Shown here piece after piece: positions 58,775-64,000 of a stretch of DNA of 64,000 nt; the stretch's first letter is position 1; every line of letters starts with the position of its first letter. The translations under genes and the position numbers were made by a program. Source of the DNA: Glebionis coronaria (taxonomy: Eukaryota > Streptophyta > Magnoliopsida > Asterales > Asteraceae); assembly GCA_025667525.1 (NCBI GenBank), contig JANFOE010000053.1, positions 312,501 through 376,500 on the forward strand, given 5' to 3'. The notes beneath the pieces were generated by a model. The model had not been told where the DNA came from, did not search any database, and was given only the letters and a program-made list of their open reading frames with translations.

Positions 58775-58888
58775 TCCGCTGTAGCATGTTATATCAATCG
58801 ATATTGTTAAATTCATGGAGTCGGCAGCAGCTAGGAGTTTCGGCTCCTCTCTTCTAGAGGGGTCCCAGGTTCGAGTCCTGGCAGCGGA
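58775..58888 (+). repeat. tRNA-Glu-like repeat, complete long-hairpin subtype (reference copy)
   Basis: The 7-bp acceptor TCCGCTG pairs with CAGCGGA. TAGC follows at the A-box position. The T-arm CCAGG-TTCGAGT-CCTGG gives a perfect B box (GGTTCGAGTCC), and a T run follows nearby. The 3' half and acceptor resemble plant tRNA-Glu (TCCGTTGTAG... and ...CAACGGA). The length is 114 bases, not 72, owing to an AT-rich expansion of the D-arm region. It also holds a second hairpin, CCTCT-CTTCT-AGAGG. It has no credible anticodon loop, so I call it a tRNA-derived repeat and not a tRNA gene. Confidence 0.7.
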
Positions 58889-59971
58889 TAATTCTTTTTA
58901 AATTGTCTACCTAACTTTGTCCTTTCCTTAAGCTCATCCATCTTCAACCTTAAGTTGAAACCCTTATTTAGAGCAAATGGATCTCGATCTTATCATATTT
59001 AAAACAATCTCCATGATACTTTGTGCCGATAGAATTTTGTTTTTATGTTGTTTTGTGTAAGTACATACTAAGGTTACTTGCAATCCTGCATCTTTGATCC
59101 CTTTTTTTATCAATGACTAAAATGCTCCAATACCAAGTTACAAGTATTTTGCATTCTATTACGTACAGTAAAACTTATTTGTTTATCGATCTACCTTAAG
59201 TAATGTTGCGCTTTGGGTTATAAGTTGCAGCTCTACTCCATGCTGGGAGACTAGATAGATTTTCTCGGTTGGCTTTCAAAATTTATTTTATCTGTAAATC
59301 GTTTATATATGTTCATCATTCTAAACTCTCGATCTTCATCTTTGTATAGTATGCCAATCTTACTATGCATGTATGATCACGTTATTATATTTAGGTGGGA
59401 TAATTGGGAACTCTGGTGAAGTTTATTGGATTGTATGCGGGAGAGCATTGAAATCAATAAGATGAAGTTGGAGTGAGGAGCGTGAAAGAAATCGATAACA
59501 CGAAGTTTGGGGTTTAGGAGATTGAGAAAATAGAAGTTCGTGAATTATGTGTAAGTACATACTAAAGTTACTTGCACTCGTGCATCCTTGATCCTTTTAT
59601 CGATGACCAAAATGCTCCAATAGCACGTTACAAGTATTTGCATTCTATTACGTAAAACTTATTTGTTTATCAATCTACCTAATAATGAATACAAATATGT
59701 CGAATTCGGAAATTACGCTCCACATCAATGTGCGGGGTCGCTTAATACCTCTCGTTAGTACTATTTTAGACTTTGTAGTTATGAAGTTTGTTTTGTAAAC
59801 AAACCTTCAGTTCTTTAAATTCTCGAAACTGACTGAAAATAGTACTAATAATTAGCTAGGGTTTTTACCGTAAACAAAATATGGCCCATTATAGATATAG
59901 AAGCAGAGCCCATTATACCATCTAATATTTAGTGTTTAAATAAATAAAAAAGGTGAAAGATAATAACAAAA
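58889..59971. other. Non-coding repeat-unit DNA
   Basis: No gene is seen. Two internal segments repeat each other (GTAAGTACATACTAA...TTACTTGCA at about 59057 and 59551). The parts at 59205-59300 and 59760-59935 match 41150-41520. Confidence 0.5.
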
Positions 59972-60074
59972 TCCGCTGTAGCATATTGTCAAAAACATAT
60001 CGCAATTAACATAACTGGTTGCTATAGTTTCTCGGCTCCTCCTAGGGGTCCCAGGTTTGAGTCCTGGCAGCGGT
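59972..60074 (+). repeat. tRNA-Glu-like repeat (short-hairpin subtype)
   Basis: Acceptor halves and T-arm are intact, followed by an uninterrupted run of T. Confidence 0.65.
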
Positions 60075-61500
60075 AATTTTTTTTTTTCAAACTTTTTAAT
60101 TTTCTTCTTTTGTTTTCTGTAATGCACAAACGACACAACTGTGCTTAAGGCTCGAGGTCATGTAATGCACAGGCACTACAAGTTTTGAATTCAAATCACC
60201 TTCAATTTTTCAACTCATATTGGCCTATACTCGGATTGGAACTTGTATACATAAATGACCAAATTACGTGTATGACATGATAGTTCTTCTACATATTTAA
60301 GTCCTGATGCATGTGTAACAAACCAAAAAGTATCACTTAAATGTTCTTAGTTTTAAAATAAGAAGTTGTTGTCTTTAATCAGTGTGATAACAGTTTAGTC
60401 TAGTGGTTCTGTCTTCGTCATTGTATGTTGCAAGTTCGGTTCCCACTCGACTCACCTGCTTACTTTTCTAGTTTTTTTTAGTTCTTCTGCATATGTAAGC
60501 AGTCTTCTGTGATTCGGTTGTGACTCACTAGTCGCAATGGAAAGTCAACTCAATGTCTTCATCACATTGGATGGTATACATGTATTGCAATTGGAGATAA
60601 GGAGGGTCGGGTTAAGTCTGAATGTGTTAGACTTATAGTACATTCTTTAGGAGGGCCGGGTTAAGTCCGAATGTGTTATGATTCTTTTTGGTTTGAGTAG
60701 ATGATTGAACTATCTTTACTGAGGTTAAGGGCTATGGTTATGTATGCTATAAATTTGTATTTCTGTAGACAGTAGGCACTGCCTAAATATTCAGGTCTAG
60801 CCTTTGCTAAATATACGGTTTTTCATATTTTCTCTACTTCCTTTCTCGCTCATAATTAGTTGTATTATACTTGTGTGAGGGTGAATAACATGTCGGCGGT
60901 TTAATTTAGTTGGCATTCCTTACTTGACTTGTTACTTGATTATTACAGTATTACACTTTTATTGGAGGTATTCTAGATTGTATTCATGATACATGTTTAG
61001 GTCGAGGTTTGTAACACCTGGAACATAGGATGACTAGTCGAATTCCATGGTTGTTTGACGGGTGACATAGGGTTACGGTTGGATAGACCGGGTTGGTTGA
61101 TCTGCATGCATTTAAGGGTTGATAATCGACTTAGTACTGAGGTTGATCTCAGAATTCTCTTTGCCCTTATCTTAATTTGTCTAGATATGGACGGTTCGGA
61201 CGAGGTACAGCCACTCATATGTTATGGTAAAAGCTCAGAGCCAATTCAAGGAGCGTTGGTATATAGTATTTCCATTTTTATATATGCACACTCTATATTA
61301 GATCAATATTGGTCGTGAGTAATGACAGTGTGGCACCATGCCGCCATTTACGTATGAATGGGGTGATTTGCGTTACTTATTGTAATCAATGCAACATGCA
61401 ACCTCCTTGCATACCTTTAACGGTTTCGTTATCAATAAATTGACTTGCTTGTTTAACGGAGAAACCTATTCTTTTTATGAGACAAGTCTCAAAAAGTAAA
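60075..61500. other. Intergenic stretch, no gene seen
   Basis: Contains short matches to 44400-44620 (GACTCAC..GTTGCAACGGAAAGTCAACTC type). An 87-codon ORF at 61055 has no recognisable motif. Confidence 0.45.
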
Positions 61501-61509
61501 GTAGAAAAA

Positions 61510-61517
61510 CAAAAAAA
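61510..61517 (-). terminator. Pol III terminator of tRNA-His
   Basis: A run of seven T on the minus strand begins a few bases after the tRNA 3' end, as expected for RNA polymerase III termination. Confidence 0.7.
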
Positions 61518-61522
61518 CAATG

Positions 61523-61594
61523 TGTGGCTGCTGGGATTCGAGCCCAGGTCACCACGGCCACAACGGGGTATTCTAACCACTAAACTACAGCCAC
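61523..61594 (-). tRNA. trnH-GTG: tRNA-His (anticodon GTG)
   Basis: Read on the minus strand it runs GTGGCTG (acceptor), TAGTTTAGTGG (A box), anticodon loop TTGTGGC, T-arm with GGCTCGAATCC (B box), and CAGCCAC plus discriminator A. It is 72 bases long with no intron, as in plant nuclear tRNA-His. One anticodon-stem pair is broken (C opposite U, where the usual gene has A-U), so it may be slightly impaired. A CAA word lies just upstream and a T7 terminator just downstream, both typical of active plant tRNA genes. The deleted versions at 1210 and 54818 derive from the same sequence family. Confidence 0.85.
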
Positions 61595-62005
61595 ATTGTT
61601 ATTCTTCAACTAAATATGCTATACTTAACGACAAATTAGAATGGCTTGTCCGATGGTTAACTTGCTCGTTTCATAACAGCAGGTTCAATGTAGAGAAAAG
61701 TTCAAGATTTTACTAGCATTTTCAATTAGGATTGATGAATTAAAAATGCATGTAACTTTTTATTTTTTACCGTTATGTGTAGCCAAAAATACGAGGTCTA
61801 ATGACACAACTGTGGTTATGGTCAAGGTCATGTAATGTGCACACTTAGGCATTACAAGTTGTGACATTTCAACTATAGTGTTACGTACGCCACAACCCAT
61901 AATACAAAACACAAAGCACATGCCCATTAAATTTACGGTAAAGCAGAAGCCCATTAGTAATATTTAGTGGTTAAATAAATTAAAAAGTAAAAGATATCAC
62001 CAAAA
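61595..62005. other. Non-coding unit DNA
   Basis: No gene is seen. The part from 61790 to 61985 is a diverged copy of 4900-5165. Confidence 0.5.
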
Positions 62006-62082
62006 ACCGCTGTAGCATGTTATATCAATTGATATCATACATTCGGTGTTTTGGCAGTAGCTTGGAGTTTCCTGGCAGCGGA
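62006..62082 (+). repeat. tRNA-Glu-like repeat, internally deleted
   Basis: Starts ACCGCTGTAGC and ends TTTCCTGGCAGCGGA. The anticodon-like hairpin and most of the T-arm are missing between two GGAGTTTC/CCTGGC contexts. Confidence 0.6.
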
Positions 62083-62342
62083 TACATCTTTTTTATATTT
62101 TATAAATTTTCTACCTTACTTACTAATGTAAGTAACGTTGGCCTTACAGGTTTGTGTCATAGTAGCAACAAAAGCTTTCAGTCGTTTGCCTGGTAAACCA
62201 CAAAATCCGTGCAGCAAAATTCCTCCACCAATGGTTCAATCGCTTGCCAGTAATATCTCAACATTTGAAATTATGGTTCTTCTAGTGTGGAACCCAACGT
62301 CTTCAAGTAATGTGGAAGGATAAGTACAGTTTGCCATAACAA

Positions 62343-62677
62343 CACTACAACAAATTAGTTGATTTTTTACACTTATTATGCCACTTGTTCGCAGTTTAAA
62401 ATGTGTGAATTTGAAAAGTTCGCACTTTCATTAATGTTCTTGGTGTGAACAAATTGGATGTAACAAATAACTTCACACTTATAAGTGTGAAGATTTTTAA
62501 TAATTCACGCTTATATGTGTGAACTTTTTAAACCTTCATACTTTTATGTGTCAACTTTTTAAAACTTCACACTTTTTAAAACTTCATATTTACAAGTGTG
62601 AATATTTTACAAATAAAGTTCACACTTTTTAAAGTGCGAAGAAAAAAATGTGAACAAACCTTAAATTTGTTGTAGTG
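62343..62677. mobile_element. CACTA-type MITE, 335 bp
   Basis: Terminal inverted repeats CACTACAACAAATT and AATTTGTTGTAGTG are flanked by a 3-bp duplication CAA (62340-62342 and 62678-62680). The interior consists of CTTCACACTT and AAGTGTGAA repeats in both orientations, with no coding sequence. The outermost ten bases equal those of the large CACTA element, but the interiors are unrelated. Confidence 0.9.
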
Positions 62678-62680
62678 CAA

Positions 62681-63118
62681 GTGGACCACTAATGATATAA
62701 ACATGGTTTAGGATCCGCCGATCTTACCAAATATTGTTAAACTTAATCACAACAAGATGTTTATCGGGTCATACTTAATCAAGGTTTACTTGCTGGTCCG
62801 AGTCAAGGGATAAAAGTCCTTGAGTTTTTTAACTTACGAGACAAAATCAACTATAATGGTAAATAGTGTTGTTTGTATGTGACGGTGGGATCGGTTACTG
62901 AAAGGCAAAGCTTTACATACAGGCACAACTCATAACACAAAACACAAAGCACAAGCCCATTAACTGGGTTGTTGTGAACTGGGCTGTTGCAATAGAACAC
63001 AACAGCCTTTATTTACAATGGTGGTGACTGGTAACCATTCTTCACTATCACTTTTATTCAATAAGATTTTCTATTATGCTTTGTATAATAATTAGACATC
63101 GTTTGATAAAATTTTCAA
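62681..63118. other. Intergenic stretch
   Basis: No gene is seen. From about 62985 it matches 40850 onward, with about 66 extra bases before the DDI1-like piece. Confidence 0.5.
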
Positions 63119-63320
63119 GTCATGCTTTATGTCGACATGGAAGTAAACAATGTCCCCATAAAGGTACTGATGAAATATGGTAGTGACATGTATACTTTTT
63201 AAATGATGTTCTTATAAGTTATTGAATGAGTACTTTGTCGTTCAAGGCCTTTGTCGATAATGGGGCCTTTGCCTATATAAAAATGAATCAACTTTTTGGC
63301 ATGAGCTTACCCAAACACCC
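63119..63320 (+). pseudogene. DDI1-like aspartic protease exon fragments (right copy)
   Basis: Piece 1 (63119-63163) encodes VMLYVDMEVNNVPIK. An 83-base GT-AG intron (63164-63246) leads to AFVDNGAFAYIKMNQLFGM. This copy keeps more of the DDI1 consensus (DMEVN, DNGA) than 40903-41120, but its upstream acceptor has changed from CAG to CAA. Catalytic Asp is kept; the following Ser is Asn. The fragment has no start and no remaining protease core. Confidence 0.6.
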
Positions 63321-63761
63321 AATGGCGGACTTAGTAGGGGCCAGCCACACCCTAAGGGATAAACCATGTTGCGCTTTGGATTATGAGTTGCAGCTCTACT
63401 CCATGATGGGAACACTAGAATGATTTCCTCGGTTGGCTTTCGAAATTTGTTTTATTTGTAATTCGTTTATATGTATTCATCGTTCTTAACACTGGATGTT
63501 TCATATCTTACTATGCATGTATGGTCATGTTATTAAGTTTAGAGTTTGTATAGTTATGAAGTTTGTTTTGTATGACCTAAAACGAACCTTCAGTTCTTTA
63601 AATTCTCGAAACTATCTGAAAATAGTACTAATAATTAGCTACGGCTTTTACCGTAAACAAAATACGGCCCATTATATATGTAGAACAAAATTAGCAGAGC
63701 CCATTATACCATCTTGTATTTAGTGTTTAAATAAATTAAAAGGTGAAAGATATTAACAACA
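63321..63761. other. Non-coding unit DNA duplicated at 41105-41547
   Basis: No gene is seen; almost identical to the left copy at an offset of about 22214 bases. Confidence 0.55.
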
Positions 63762-63866
63762 TCCGCTGCAGCATATTGTCAAAAACATATCGCAATTAAC
63801 AATATTGTTAAAGCTATAGTTTCTCGGCTCCTCCTAGGGGTCCCAGGTTTGAGTCCTGGCAGCGGT
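63762..63866 (+). repeat. tRNA-Glu-like repeat (short-hairpin subtype)
   Basis: Complete acceptor halves TCCGCTG and CAGCGGT, T-arm CCAGG-TTTGAGT-CCTGG, then a T run. It is followed to the window end by the same unit sequence as 41653-41800. Confidence 0.65.
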
Positions 63867-64000
63867 AATATTTTTTTCAAACTTTTTTAATATTCTCTTT
63901 TTTCTCTTAAAATTTTTCTATAATACTGTTTTTATATCTGTATAGAAAAGGTTTATTGTTTAACAACACGGTACATAACTTTGCCCTTATTTGTGTTCCC

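Larger units (their letters stand above)
53609..58858. repeat. Right copy of the 5.25-kb segmental duplication
   Basis: Near-identical to 1-5249. Beyond 58858 it continues with the intact second half of the tRNA-Glu-like repeat, which the left copy lacks. Confidence 0.95.

Noticed and set aside
58775..58888. Calling the tRNA-Glu-like repeat a functional tRNA gene
   Set aside because: It is about 40 bases too long, lacks a proper D-arm and has no anticodon loop with the required U33.
61386..61580. 64-codon minus-strand ORF with CGRGDLGSNPSSH
   Set aside because: It reads through the tRNA-His gene; such peptides are a well-known artefact of tRNA translation.

Overview
The window is AT-rich nuclear DNA of a flowering plant, apparently a eudicot; I cannot fix the family from sequence alone. 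The evidence is GT-AG introns, plant-only families (PPR, DUF26, defensin-like, En/Spm CACTA transposase, Helitron-type PIF1 helicase), Stowaway MITEs and tRNA genes with plant-style flanks. It is a gene-poor, repeat-dense region: transposons, decayed gene fragments and segmental duplications, with very few intact genes.

Layout. 1-5249: two related ~2.7-kb units carrying PPR fragments, a decayed antisense tRNA-His and a tRNA-Glu-like repeat. The block recurs almost unchanged at 53609-58858. 5250-7693: a 5'-truncated Helitron-type PIF1 helicase pseudogene. 7694-9900: AT-rich, no gene seen. 9901-10193: truncated DUF26 secreted-protein gene (minus). 10.6-11.38 kb and 23.87-24.8 kb: remnants of one retrotransposon, split by a complete 12.48-kb CACTA element at 11384-23864. 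That element holds an apparently intact five-exon TNPA-like gene, a damaged TNPD-like transposase, a damaged GRF zinc-finger sequence, a ~54-copy 33-bp minisatellite and about 16 copies of a 22-bp palindrome. 24.8-39.06 kb: AT-rich repeats, a Helitron 3' end, arrays of an AATCACATGT-type motif, a duplicated locus with miRNA-precursor-like foldbacks, a hAT-like non-autonomous element and a TRIM retrotransposon. 40018-40366: a complete two-exon defensin-like gene (minus), the best candidate for a functional host protein gene. 40.9-64 kb: further diverged copies of the PPR/tRNA-Glu units, DDI1 exon fragments, a 3.8-kb non-autonomous Helitron, several MITEs and a probable tRNA-His gene at 61523-61594.

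The coding features do not form a pathway. The working units appear to be the CACTA element (TNPA frame open, TNPD broken, so probably dependent on a partner element), the defensin-like gene and the tRNA-His gene. The most unusual features are the inverted-duplication foldbacks at 27.8-28.3 kb, the tRNA-Glu-derived repeat family with an enlarged D-arm, and the palindrome clusters at both ends and inside the CACTA element.
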